Shown one piece after another: positions 50,289-58,848 of a DNA stretch of 61,952 bases. The notes beneath the pieces are model-generated. The model was not told the origin of the DNA, made no database searches, and saw nothing but the letters and a program-made list of their open reading frames with translations. The stretch comes from an uncultured Oscillospiraceae bacterium. Its GTDB lineage: Bacteria; Bacillota; Clostridia; Oscillospirales; Oscillospiraceae. Location of the stretch: positions 1 to 61,952 of the forward strand of contig CALXDD010000013.1 of NCBI GenBank assembly GCA_944386985.1. Reading direction: 5' to 3'. The first letter of the stretch is position 1; each line of letters opens with the position of its first letter. A program made the translations under genes and the position numbers.

Positions 50289-50645
50289 CTACTCTCCTTT
50301 TAATACCATGGGAATTCCGCAATATACCCGCACCACCCGGTCCGCCCGCTCCGCGAGGGTACAGCAGGTGCGGCCTACCCGCTCCCGCCATGCCCGGTCT
50401 TCCCGGTCCATGGGTACCACTCCGCAGCCCACCTCGTCGCAGAGAATCACCGCGTCGGGGCGCTTTGTGAGAAAATCCTCCAGAATAGGCAGGGGGTGCT
50501 CCGACCTTTTCAGCCAGGTTTCCAGGTGGTTGAGAATGGGCTTGTTTTCCTCCGGGGAATCGCATACCTGGGAGGCGTCCAGCCCCGAGAGCTCCAGAGC
50601 ATAGCGCAGCTTCCCCTGGCCGACGCCGCCGATGATCAGCGTCAT
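50289..50645 (-). CDS. short CobU-like P-loop protein
   Basis: 118 residues. The N-terminus LIIGGVGQGKLRYALELSG is a P-loop at the position of CobU's, but with QGKL in place of SGKS. ILEDFLTKRPDAVILCDEVGCGVVPMDREDRAWRERVGR and the ending RVYCGIPMVLKG parallel CobU beta-strands. The guanylated His/Arg segment of CobU (RHRKMR in the neighbour) is missing. ATGA overlap with cobS, and then cobC. It may be a shortened nucleotide-binding paralogue with a regulatory or different kinase role. Confidence 0.8.
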   Translation of the reverse strand: MTLIIGGVGQGKLRYALELSGLDASQVCDSPEENKPILNHLETWLKRSEHPLPILEDFLTKRPDAVILCDEVGCGVVPMDREDRAWRERVGRTCCTLAERADRVVRVYCGIPMVLKGE

Positions 50646-51421
50646 GCCGCCACCTCCCAAATCCGCTGGCCCAGCACCATGGCCAGCACCATGGCGCACT
50701 CACAGACCTGGACGAAAAATCCCGCTGTGTCCCCAGTGATGCCGCCGAACTGCTTCATGGCCATAAGGCGGTAGTAGAGAAAGGTGAGAAGGGCCGCCCC
50801 GGGAAGGGCCAGGGGGTAGTAGATCCCCGCGTCCGCCGCCAGGGCGATCATCGCCCCGATCAGGACCAGAATGGCGAGAATCAGGACGACCCGGGCCTTT
50901 TTGGCATCCATGGGCTGGGTAAAAGTGGCCAGAAGACCGCTGCCCCGGGCGTTGGGCCAGGACACGGCGGCCAGGCCGGAGAAGCACCGGGACAGAGCCG
51001 GGGCCAGACAGAGGAAAATGAGGTCGATGCCCTCCGCCTTCACCTCCCGCCAGACGGCGTAGAAGAGGAGAAGGTACAGGCAGCAGCAGATGATGGCGAA
51101 AGCGCCGGTGTGGCTGTCCTTCAGGATTTCCAGCTTCCGCTCCCGGCTTTGGTGACTGGAGAGGGCGTCGCAGGTGTCGCAAAAGCCGTCTAAGTGGATG
51201 GCCCCGGAGAGAAGCATGGGGATGGCCACGGCCCCGGCGGCCCGAAGGGCAGTGAGGTTCAGCATGTCCGCGATCCGCAGCCACAGGGCCAGCGCCGCGC
51301 CGATGACCACGCCCACCACAGGAAACCAGCACAGAGCCCAGCTGAGGGACTTTTTGTCCCACTCCACCTGTGGCACAGGAATTTTGGAGTACATGGCGAA
51401 GGCAATGAGAAGAGACTTCAC
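50642..51421 (-). CDS. cobS: adenosylcobinamide-GDP ribazoletransferase (cobalamin synthase)
   Basis: 259 residues from a GTG start at 51421 (AAAGGAGG upstream; GTGA overlap with cobU). About six helices. GAIHLDGFCDTCDALSSHQSRERKLEILKDSHTGAF carries the acidic metal-binding site, and QFGGITGDTAGF is the second signature. It joins adenosylcobinamide-GDP and alpha-ribazole at the membrane. Confidence 0.95.
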   Translation of the reverse strand: MKSLLIAFAMYSKIPVPQVEWDKKSLSWALCWFPVVGVVIGAALALWLRIADMLNLTALRAAGAVAIPMLLSGAIHLDGFCDTCDALSSHQSRERKLEILKDSHTGAFAIICCCLYLLLFYAVWREVKAEGIDLIFLCLAPALSRCFSGLAAVSWPNARGSGLLATFTQPMDAKKARVVLILAILVLIGAMIALAADAGIYYPLALPGAALLTFLYYRLMAMKQFGGITGDTAGFFVQVCECAMVLAMVLGQRIWEVAA

Positions 51422-51939
51422 AGCCCCGCCTCCTTTCTCAGACAAATGGGGATGCCGCATACCACCTCATAGACACCGTCAGCCATGGCGGCCACCTCCC
51501 GATGGAGGTCCGCCAGAGCATGGAGGTAGCAAAGAGTCTCAGCATCGTAATCCATGCCGTCGGCAAAGAGGTCGTTGCCCACCACCACAGTGAGAGCAGC
51601 GGTGTCTCGCAGATGGGCAAGGCCCCGGAGCACCCGCTCCGCCGCCCCTTTTTGGGAGGAGCCGAACCACTCATTGGCAAAAAGGTTGGTGAGATCCTCC
51701 AGCAGGGCGGCGCACCCGACGGGGACGGGGAGGTTCGCCAGATCCCGGGGACATTCCAGCGTTTCAAAGCCCTTTCCCGCCCGCATCTTCCGGTGCCGGG
51801 CGATCCGGGCCTGCCCCTCTGCCCCGAAGGGCTCCATGGTAGCGATATAGGCCCGGCAGGCAATGCCGGAGGCGGTGACGCGGTCCTCGGCATAGGCGGA
51901 CTTGCCGCTGCCGGAGCCGCCGGTAATGAAAAGGAGCAT
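51418..51939 (-). CDS. cobU: adenosylcobinamide kinase / guanylyltransferase
   Basis: 173 residues. Walker A ITGGSGSGKSAYAEDR, the ATMEPFG segment, the guanylated-His region RIARHRKMR and TLECPRDL are all present, so both activities look intact. It phosphorylates and then GMP-activates adenosylcobinamide. It follows cobT with a 1-base gap and a weak Shine-Dalgarno, suggesting translational coupling. Confidence 0.95.
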   Translation of the reverse strand: MLLFITGGSGSGKSAYAEDRVTASGIACRAYIATMEPFGAEGQARIARHRKMRAGKGFETLECPRDLANLPVPVGCAALLEDLTNLFANEWFGSSQKGAAERVLRGLAHLRDTAALTVVVGNDLFADGMDYDAETLCYLHALADLHREVAAMADGVYEVVCGIPICLRKEAGL

Positions 51940-51940
51940 A

Positions 51941-52999
51941 TCAGCTGAGGGGCACGTAGGCGTCGATCTGATACTCCTCAAAGGAGCACATGCTGTGGTA
52001 GAGGGACAATGCCATATCGAGAAGAGGAATCAGCGCTACGGCGCCGGTGCCCTCTCCCAGGGCCATCTTGGCGTGGATGGGGGCCTCCAGCCCCAAGGCC
52101 TCCAGCACCAGACGGCCGGCGGGCTCATTGGAGGCATGGCTTGCCAGCATATAGCCCTTCACGTCCGGGCACAGCCGCAGGGCCGACAAAGCCGCCACCG
52201 AGGAGATGAGACCGTCAATCACAATGGGCACATGGTAGAGCGCGCCGCCCAAAAACACCCCCACCAGACCGGCGATGTCCAAGCCGCCCACCTTGGCGAT
52301 CACGTCGATGGGGTCCTTGGGATCGGGCTTGTTGCAGGCGATGCCCCGGCGGATGGCGTCCACCTTCCGGCGGAGGCCTTCGGTGGAGAGACCGGCGCCC
52401 CGGCCGGTGACCTCCTCGGGGTCGCGGCCCAGCAGCACGGACACCAGGGCGGCGGAGGTGGTGGTGTTCCCGATCCCCATCTCGCCGGTGGCGATGAGGT
52501 CGTAGCCCTCCCGATGGAGAAGGCGGACCACATCCACCCCGTGGAGAATGGCGGCTTCGCACTCCTCACGGGTCATAGCGGGCTCTATTGCCAGGTCGCC
52601 GGTGCCACGGCGGACGTTCTTCTGGAGAATGTTGTGGCCGGAGACGACGGTGGCCATGCCGATGTCCACCGGCACCACCCGTACATCTGCCGTTTTGGCC
52701 ATGCAGCAGACGCTGGAGGTGCCCCGAGACATATTCTCCGCCACTACGGCGGTGACATCCTGTCCAGACTGGGTGACGCCCTCGGCCACCACGCCGTTGT
52801 CGGCGCACATGGCCACCACAGCCCGCTTGGCGATGCTGACGTCGGCGGTGCCCTGGGCCCCGGCCATGGTTACCACGGCGTCCTCCAAAAGCCCCAGGCT
52901 GTGGAGGGGGTGGGCCACATTGTCCCAGTGGACAGCGGCAGCGGCCTTGGCGGCCTCGTCGGCGGGATGGATCATGGACAGGACTTCAGCGATTGTCAT
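51941..52999 (-). CDS. cobT: nicotinate-nucleotide-dimethylbenzimidazole phosphoribosyltransferase
   Basis: 352 residues. MCADNGVVAEGVTQSGQDVT, GEMGIGNTTTSAALVSVLLGRDP and the catalytic Glu segment MALGEGTGAVALIPLLDMAL are CobT hallmarks. It makes alpha-ribazole phosphate from NaMN and the lower-ligand base. Start ATG 52999 follows AAGGAG with a somewhat long 11-base spacing; an in-frame GTG at 53011 is too close to it. Confidence 0.95.
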   Translation of the reverse strand: MTIAEVLSMIHPADEAAKAAAAVHWDNVAHPLHSLGLLEDAVVTMAGAQGTADVSIAKRAVVAMCADNGVVAEGVTQSGQDVTAVVAENMSRGTSSVCCMAKTADVRVVPVDIGMATVVSGHNILQKNVRRGTGDLAIEPAMTREECEAAILHGVDVVRLLHREGYDLIATGEMGIGNTTTSAALVSVLLGRDPEEVTGRGAGLSTEGLRRKVDAIRRGIACNKPDPKDPIDVIAKVGGLDIAGLVGVFLGGALYHVPIVIDGLISSVAALSALRLCPDVKGYMLASHASNEPAGRLVLEALGLEAPIHAKMALGEGTGAVALIPLLDMALSLYHSMCSFEEYQIDAYVPLS

Positions 53000-53029
53000 G
53001 GATACACACACTCCTTCACGATTTTTACG

Positions 53030-54397
53030 TCAATGTTGTTGAAAGACTTGACAGGCCTCCACAAATCTGCGGGCTGCCTCAGGGGCGGCCCAGAAGTGGA
53101 AGTGGGGGAACCCGGCGTACATGGTTTTAGTGTGGTAGGCGCAGTTCCAGCCCCGGCCGGACTGGGGCTTCTGGGCGTGGAAGGCGGCGCCGGGGGCGTC
53201 GCTGTCCCAATAGTGGAACTCGTGGGCAGGAAAGGAGAAGCCCTCCGGACCCAGGAGCCCCTCAGACTGAGCAGTCAGGGTGACGTAGCCGAAGCGGCTG
53301 AGACGGTGCGTGTTGGCAGCGGATGCGTCAAAGATCCCTGCCATAGGGTAGGAGACCTCATCCTCTCCGGCCAGCTCCCGGTGGAGATAGAGAAAGCCGC
53401 CGCACTCGGCAATGGTGGGAAGTCCCCTTGTGACTGCCCGGCGGATGGCCTCCCGCATGGAGTGGTTTTCCGACAGCTCCGGTGCGTACAGCTCCGGGTA
53501 TCCGCCGCCGAGGTACAGCCCGGAGACGTGCTCCGGCAGCTCCCGGTCCTTCAAGGGAGAGAAGGGCACCAGCTCCGCCCCCAGCTTCTCCAAAAGGGAG
53601 AGGCTGTCGGCGTAGTAGAAGCAGAAGGCCTTGTCCTTCGCCACGGCGATCCTCGGTCGTCCTGAGACGGCGGGGGACAGCGGCAGGGGCGGTACATCCA
53701 GAGCGGGGGCGGACCGGGCCAGGGCCAGAAGGCCGGGGAGATCCACATATTTGGCCGCCAGGGCAGAGAGCTCCGTGAGCTTCCGGTGGAGGTTCTCCAC
53801 CTCCGCCGCCGTCACCAGCCCCAGATGACGGCTCTCCAGCGCGCTCTGGGGGCAGGGGGGAAGAAAGCCATAGACGGTGATGCCGGTCTCCGCCTCAATG
53901 GCCTCCTTCAAGCGGGGGTAGAGCATGGGGGATACCCGGTTGAGGAGCACCCCCTGTACATTGCTGTCAGGGCGGAACTCCCTGATGCCCTTCACCGCCG
54001 CTGCGGCGGTGAGAGCACGGCCCCGGCCATCCAGCACCAGCACCGCCGGCGTCCCGGTGGCGCGGCTGAGGTGGTAAGCGCTGGCCTCGCTGCTCATGGC
54101 GATGCCGTCGTAATACCCCATGACTCCCTCAATGAGGGAGAGATCTCCATGGCGTCCATTCTCCCACAAAAGGGCGCGGGTCTTGTCCTCCCCCAAAAAG
54201 AAGAGGTCCAAGTTCCGGCTGGGTACGCCGATGATCTCACTATGGAACATGGGGTCGATGTAATCCGGGCCGCACTTGAAGGCTGTGGGACGGAGCCCGA
54301 GGTCCTTCAGGGCCTGGAGCAGGGCGCAGGTCATGGTGGTCTTTCCGCTGCCGCTGGCGGCGGCGCAGAGGAGGAGACGGGGCAGCTGCTTACCCAT
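53030..54397 (-). CDS. cbiA: cobyrinate a,c-diamide synthase
   Basis: 455 residues. An N-terminal ATP site (CAAASGSGKTTMTCALLQAL) and a KCGPDYIDPMFH block are followed by a glutamine amidotransferase-like domain with Cys in IAECGGFLYLHREL and ..PAHEFHYWDSD. It amidates the a and c side chains. The ATG overlaps the cbiET end by 8 bases. Confidence 0.96.
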   Translation of the reverse strand: MGKQLPRLLLCAAASGSGKTTMTCALLQALKDLGLRPTAFKCGPDYIDPMFHSEIIGVPSRNLDLFFLGEDKTRALLWENGRHGDLSLIEGVMGYYDGIAMSSEASAYHLSRATGTPAVLVLDGRGRALTAAAAVKGIREFRPDSNVQGVLLNRVSPMLYPRLKEAIEAETGITVYGFLPPCPQSALESRHLGLVTAAEVENLHRKLTELSALAAKYVDLPGLLALARSAPALDVPPLPLSPAVSGRPRIAVAKDKAFCFYYADSLSLLEKLGAELVPFSPLKDRELPEHVSGLYLGGGYPELYAPELSENHSMREAIRRAVTRGLPTIAECGGFLYLHRELAGEDEVSYPMAGIFDASAANTHRLSRFGYVTLTAQSEGLLGPEGFSFPAHEFHYWDSDAPGAAFHAQKPQSGRGWNCAYHTKTMYAGFPHFHFWAAPEAARRFVEACQVFQQH

Positions 54398-55589
54398 GGC
54401 GCGCCTCCCCGGAGACGATCCACACCGGGTTCTGGGCGTCCATTAAATGGTACCGCCCAGCCTTCCGGGTGCGGGTGGCCGCCACCTGGACCATGTCCGT
54501 GTCGGTAAGATCCAAAGCGGCAAAGCACCGCAGAATCTCCGCCGTAGTCTCCAGGGTCACCGCGTTCACCACGATCCGCACCGCAGGATTTTTCTCCAGA
54601 GCGCAGCGGAGGATGGCCTCCATATTGCCGCTGCTGCCGCCTAAAAACAACCGGTCGGGAGCGGGCAGATCCCGGAGAGCCTCCGGGGCCGCGCCGGGGA
54701 TGATGTGGAGATTGGTAAGGCCGAGAGCGGCCTTGTTCTTTTCCAAAAGCGCCACTGCCTCCGGCTTTTGCTCAATGGCAAAGACCCGGCCCTCTGGGAG
54801 TGCCAGGGCGCCCTCCGCCGACACTGAGCCGGTGCCAGCCCCCACGTCCCAGAGGGTGTGGTGGGGCTTCAGACGGAGCTTTGCGATGGAGAGACAGCGG
54901 ACCTCCTCCTTGGTCATGGGCACCTTGTCCCGGAGGAAAGCCTCGTCGGGGAGGCCGGGGGCGCTGAGACTGCGGTGGATGGGGGTGGGATTTTCCACCA
55001 ACACCACCGCAAGACTGTCAAATTCCCGGCCAGCCAGTTCACCGGCGGTGCCGGTGGTGACGGCCTCGTCGGCGTAGCTCAGCCGCTCACCCACATGGAC
55101 CGTTACATGGCCGAGACCCCACTCCGTAAGCTGCCGGCAGAGGTCCCCCGCCCGGTAGGTGCCGCCGGTGAGCACAAAGGTCTTCTCGTGGCTCTGCACC
55201 GCTCCGGGAGCGTTGTGGCTGCGGCCGTGGGCGGACACCAGAAAGGCGTCCTGCCAGGGGGTGCGAAGCCGGGCGCAGAAGTACACCAGGCTGCTGATGC
55301 CGGGGATGGTCACCACCTGGTGGCCGGTGAGCAGAGGATAGAGGCTCTTGGCCCCGGAGTAGAAGCCCACGTCTCCGCTGAGGAGCACTGCCGCAGGGCC
55401 CTCCCGGGCGCTGTCAATGGTGGCGGCGATGTCCTGGGCGGCAATGAGGGGCAGCAGAGTCTTGTCCACATACCCGTCCAGCAGCCGGGGCGCACCGATG
55501 AGCAGGGGGGAGGCGGCAATGGCCTCCCGGGCCGCCAGGGTCATGGTGGCGGGATTCCCAAGGCCCACGCCCACAAGGTATACTTTCAT
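54390..55589 (-). CDS. cbiET: fused cobalt-precorrin-7 C5-methyltransferase / precorrin-6B C15-methyltransferase (decarboxylating)
   Basis: 399 residues. Residues 1-~200 are the CbiE tetrapyrrole methylase (YLVGVGLGNPATMTLAAREAI, VTIPGISSLVYFCARL). Residues ~205-399 are the CbiT Rossmann methyltransferase (LWDVGAGTGSVSAEGALALP, DRLFLGGSSGN). The fusion corresponds to aerobic CobL. It adds the C5 and C15 methyls and removes the C12 acetate carboxyl. ATGA-type overlap with cbiJ. Confidence 0.96.
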   Translation of the reverse strand: MKVYLVGVGLGNPATMTLAAREAIAASPLLIGAPRLLDGYVDKTLLPLIAAQDIAATIDSAREGPAAVLLSGDVGFYSGAKSLYPLLTGHQVVTIPGISSLVYFCARLRTPWQDAFLVSAHGRSHNAPGAVQSHEKTFVLTGGTYRAGDLCRQLTEWGLGHVTVHVGERLSYADEAVTTGTAGELAGREFDSLAVVLVENPTPIHRSLSAPGLPDEAFLRDKVPMTKEEVRCLSIAKLRLKPHHTLWDVGAGTGSVSAEGALALPEGRVFAIEQKPEAVALLEKNKAALGLTNLHIIPGAAPEALRDLPAPDRLFLGGSSGNMEAILRCALEKNPAVRIVVNAVTLETTAEILRCFAALDLTDTDMVQVAATRTRKAGRYHLMDAQNPVWIVSGEARHG

Positions 55590-56329
55590 TTCCCCAGCCT
55601 CCTTGTTACTTCTCTTTGAATGTCCTCTATAGAGAGGCCCTCCTCCTGACGGGGGCGTTCCACTACCAGCAGCTGACAGCCCGCCTCCCGGGCGGCCTCC
55701 GCCTTCTCCCGGAATCCGCCGTAGCCGCCGGTGTCCTTGGTGACCAGAATATTAATGTGGTACTGCCGCAGGGTGGCCACGTTCATCTCCTTGGTGAAGG
55801 GGCCCTGCATGCAGATGATGTTTTTGGGTGGGAAGCCCAGGGCGTGACACCGCTCCAGGGAGTCTATCATGGGCAGCACCCGGGGATAGCACCGCTCCCG
55901 GAGGCCGGGGACGGCGAAGTGGTGGAGCTCCTTGCTGCCGGTGGTGAGGAGAACGTTGCCCTCCAGCCGCTGGAGCATCCGGGCGGCGGCGGCCATGTCC
56001 CCCGCTTTGTGGCAGAGGTCCTCTCCGTCGGAGGACCGGAGGAGCCGCAGGTAGGGGACCTTCTCCGCCCCGGCCGCGGCCCGGATGTTCTCCGTTACCG
56101 CCACAGCGTAGGGGTGAGTGGCGTCGATGACCAGGGTGTAGCCTCCTTTCCGGAGAAGGGCAGCCATGTCCTCCTCCGTAAGCCGTCCTACATGGACGTC
56201 CATGCCCTCCGGAAGCAGCGTTTCGCCGTACTCCGTGGCCACAGAGACGGTGAAGGGAATCTCCTCCCGCTGCAGCCACTCCGCCAGCGCATGGCCCTCG
56301 CCGGTGCCGCCGAACAGTAAGATCTTCAT
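55586..56329 (-). CDS. cbiJ: cobalt-precorrin-6A reductase
   Basis: 247 residues. ILLFGGTGEGHALAEWL nucleotide-binding start, VIDATHPYAVAVTENIRAA, and LVTKDTGGYGGFREKAEAAREAGCQLLVVERP at the end are CobK/CbiJ signatures. It uses NADH or NADPH to reduce the C18-C19 bond. It follows cbiH with a 1-base gap. Confidence 0.95.
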   Translation of the reverse strand: MKILLFGGTGEGHALAEWLQREEIPFTVSVATEYGETLLPEGMDVHVGRLTEEDMAALLRKGGYTLVIDATHPYAVAVTENIRAAAGAEKVPYLRLLRSSDGEDLCHKAGDMAAAARMLQRLEGNVLLTTGSKELHHFAVPGLRERCYPRVLPMIDSLERCHALGFPPKNIICMQGPFTKEMNVATLRQYHINILVTKDTGGYGGFREKAEAAREAGCQLLVVERPRQEEGLSIEDIQREVTRRLGK

Positions 56330-56330
56330 G

Positions 56331-57071
56331 TCACTTGTTCCCCCGCTGGAGATAGCCGCGGGGGGTCACCATTTTGCCGTCAATGAGGGTGGTCTCCTCG
56401 TTGCCGATGAAGACAGTGGTGAACATGTCCACCTCGGTGCTGTCCCGGAGCTCCTTCAGGGTCAGCGTCACCGCACGCTCCCCCTCCCGGCCGATGTTCT
56501 GCACAAAGCCGCAGACGGTGTCCGGGGACTTTTGCCGCAGCAGGATGTCGCAGGCACGCTGGAGGTAGTCGGCCCGGCTGTGGCTGCGGGGGTTATAAAG
56601 GCAGATGACGAAGTCCGCCGCCGCCGCGGCCTCCAGCCGCTTTTCGATCTTCTCCCAGGGGGTCAGAAGGTCGCTGAGGGAGATGACGGCAAAGTCGTGG
56701 GTCAAAGGAGCCCCCAGCACCGCGGCGCCGCCGCAGGCGGCGGTAATGCCTGGCACCACCTCAATGTCGATGGGGGGATACTCCCGGGCCACCTCATAGA
56801 TGAGGCCCGCCATGCCGTAGACCCCGGAATCGCCGGAGCACACCACGGCCACGTTCTTGCCGTTTGCGGCGGCCTCCACCGCCATACGGCAGCGGTCCAC
56901 CTCTTTTTTCATCCCCGTAGAGGTCATCTCCTTCTCGGGGAACTGGTCGCGGATCAAGGCGATGTAGGCGGTATAGCCCACCACAAGATCCGCGGCCTCA
57001 ATGGCGTCATATGCCCGGCCGGTGAGGTCACGGCCAGCCCCGGGCCCAAGGCCCACAACAGTCAGTTTCAT
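56331..57071 (-). CDS. cbiH: cobalt-precorrin-3 C17-methyltransferase
   Basis: 246 residues. TVVGLGPGAGRDLTGRAYDAIEAADLVVGY, VCSGDSGVYGMAGLIYEVA and VPGITAACGGAAVLGAPLTHDFAVISLSD identify CobJ/CbiH, which methylates C17 with ring contraction. Starts at 57077 (ATG) or 57083 (GTG, overlapping the cbiG stop) are also possible. Confidence 0.94.
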   Translation of the reverse strand: MKLTVVGLGPGAGRDLTGRAYDAIEAADLVVGYTAYIALIRDQFPEKEMTSTGMKKEVDRCRMAVEAAANGKNVAVVCSGDSGVYGMAGLIYEVAREYPPIDIEVVPGITAACGGAAVLGAPLTHDFAVISLSDLLTPWEKIEKRLEAAAAADFVICLYNPRSHSRADYLQRACDILLRQKSPDTVCGFVQNIGREGERAVTLTLKELRDSTEVDMFTTVFIGNEETTLIDGKMVTPRGYLQRGNK

Positions 57072-57079
57072 GGTCATTC

Positions 57080-58093
57080 TCACATTCTATCAAATTTCAG
57101 ATCCGGCGTCTGGAGGGCAATGGCCACAGTGACGCCGTTTCCGGCTTGCTTGGGTAACAGAAGGGTTCCACCGTTTTTCAGAGCGGCGCGCTCGCACACG
57201 TTGTCCACTCCGGTGACGGAGCGGACAAAGGTGGAAGGGGTGAAGTTCCCCGGTACCGCCGCCAGCTCCTCCGCCGTGTAGACTTGAAGGGGGAGGTCCC
57301 GGGCACGGCAGAAGGCCAACAGCCCCGGCTCCTCAGCTTTGAGGTCGATGGTGGCAACAGCCGCCACCGCCCGGGGATCCAGCCCCGCCTTCTGCAAAGC
57401 GGCGTCCACGGCAGAGGCGATGGCCTCCGCCGCTGTTCCCTTCCGGCATCCCACGCCCAGAGTAAGACGATTGGGGATCAGGCGCAGGGTCTCCGGCTCC
57501 TCCGATACCCGGCAGGTCACATGGACCGCCGGAAGGACCTTTTCCGACCTAAGGCCGGAGGGAAGGGGACCGGAGACGGGAAAGTCCGAGGCAAAGCCAA
57601 CTGGCTTTCCCTCCAAAAGGGCGGCGGATATGTTTTTCGCCAGAGAGCGGTCGGTGATCACAAGGCCCATGTCCCGAGCCCATACGTCCACTGCCCAGAG
57701 ACCATTGACGTCGGTGGCGGTGGAAATGGCCGCCTCTCCGCCGGTAAGCCGCGCCACCTGCCGGCAAAGGTCGTTGGCGCCGCCCACATGGCCGGAGAGG
57801 AGGGGAACCGCAAACCGGCCCGCCTCGTCCACCGCAACCACGGCAGGATCGGAGAACTTGTCCTTCACATGGGGGGCGACGGCCCGGACGGCAATGCCGC
57901 AGGCTCCGATAAAGAGGAGATCCTTCCCGGCATCCCAGTGGGCCGCCGTCCACGCCTCTAAGCTCTCATAACCGGGGAGATCCAACTCCTCCGAAAGCCG
58001 GGGCGGCACATGGAGGGTCCCCCCCAGGGCCGCCGCCAGCCGCCGTCCCAGCTCCGCCCCCCGGCGGGTAAAGGCGATGGCGGCGCAGCTCAT
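57080..58093 (-). CDS. cbiG: cobalt-precorrin-5A hydrolase CbiG
   Basis: 337 residues, full three-part CbiG. An N-terminal domain with KDLLFIGACGIAVRAVAPHVKDK, a central part with VPLLSGHVGGANDLCRQVA, and the C-terminal CobE-like domain (LGVGCRKGTAAEAIASAVDAAL, VTGVDNVCERAAL). It opens the delta-lactone and releases acetaldehyde in the anaerobic route. Overlaps cbiF by 4 bases. Confidence 0.95.
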   Translation of the reverse strand: MSCAAIAFTRRGAELGRRLAAALGGTLHVPPRLSEELDLPGYESLEAWTAAHWDAGKDLLFIGACGIAVRAVAPHVKDKFSDPAVVAVDEAGRFAVPLLSGHVGGANDLCRQVARLTGGEAAISTATDVNGLWAVDVWARDMGLVITDRSLAKNISAALLEGKPVGFASDFPVSGPLPSGLRSEKVLPAVHVTCRVSEEPETLRLIPNRLTLGVGCRKGTAAEAIASAVDAALQKAGLDPRAVAAVATIDLKAEEPGLLAFCRARDLPLQVYTAEELAAVPGNFTPSTFVRSVTGVDNVCERAALKNGGTLLLPKQAGNGVTVAIALQTPDLKFDRM

Positions 58094-58848
58094 CGGCTGG
58101 CCTCCCGGTAGCCGTGGGTGAAGGTGGGGTCGTAGAGCTTGGAGCGCTCATACTCCGTCCCCAAAAAGCCGCCGATTGTGATGAGGGCGGTCTTGGTGAT
58201 GTGGTTCTCCCTGGCGGTTTTGGCCAGGGTGCCCACGGTGCACCGGAACACCTTCTCGTCGGGCCAGGTGGCCTTGTATACGATGGCGGCGGGGGTATCC
58301 TTGGTGTAGGTGCCGCCGGCCAGCAGTTCCTTCTCCACATCTTCCAAAAGGCCAGTGGAGAGGAAGAGCACCATGGTGCAGCCGTGGCTGGCCATTTTCC
58401 GCAGCGCCTCTCCCTCAGGCACCGGGGTCCGCCCGGCCATACGGGTGATGATGACGCTCTGGCTCACCTCCGGCAGCGTGTACTCCGCCTGAAGGGCCGC
58501 CGCCGCGCCGCAGAAGGAGGACACGCCGGGGGTCACGTCGTAGGGAAGGCCCAGCTTGTCCAGCTCATCCATCTGCTCCCGGATGGCTCCGTAGAGGCTG
58601 GGGTCGCCGGTGTGGAGCCGGACGGTGGTTTTGCCCGCCTTCTCGTTTTCCGCCATAACGGCGATCACGTCCTCCATGGTCATGCCCGCGCTGTCGTAGA
58701 CGGCGCAGTGCTCGCTCTTATACTGCAAAACGTCGGGGTTCACCAGACTGCCGGCATAAATGATGCAGTCCGCCTCCCCCAAAAGCCGGGCGCCCCGGAC
58801 GGTGATCAGATCCGCGCCGCCGCTGCCGGCGCCAACAAAATGAATCAT
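58090..58848 (-). CDS. cbiF: cobalt-precorrin-4 C11-methyltransferase
   Basis: 252 residues. HFVGAGSGGADLITVRGARLL, IIYAGSLVNPDVL, RLHTGDPSLYGAIREQMDEL and VTPGVSSFCGAAAAL are CobM/CbiF signatures. The start at 58848 is supported by GGGAGG and overlaps the cbiD stop (ATGA). Confidence 0.96.
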   Translation of the reverse strand: MIHFVGAGSGGADLITVRGARLLGEADCIIYAGSLVNPDVLQYKSEHCAVYDSAGMTMEDVIAVMAENEKAGKTTVRLHTGDPSLYGAIREQMDELDKLGLPYDVTPGVSSFCGAAAALQAEYTLPEVSQSVIITRMAGRTPVPEGEALRKMASHGCTMVLFLSTGLLEDVEKELLAGGTYTKDTPAAIVYKATWPDEKVFRCTVGTLAKTARENHITKTALITIGGFLGTEYERSKLYDPTFTHGYREASR

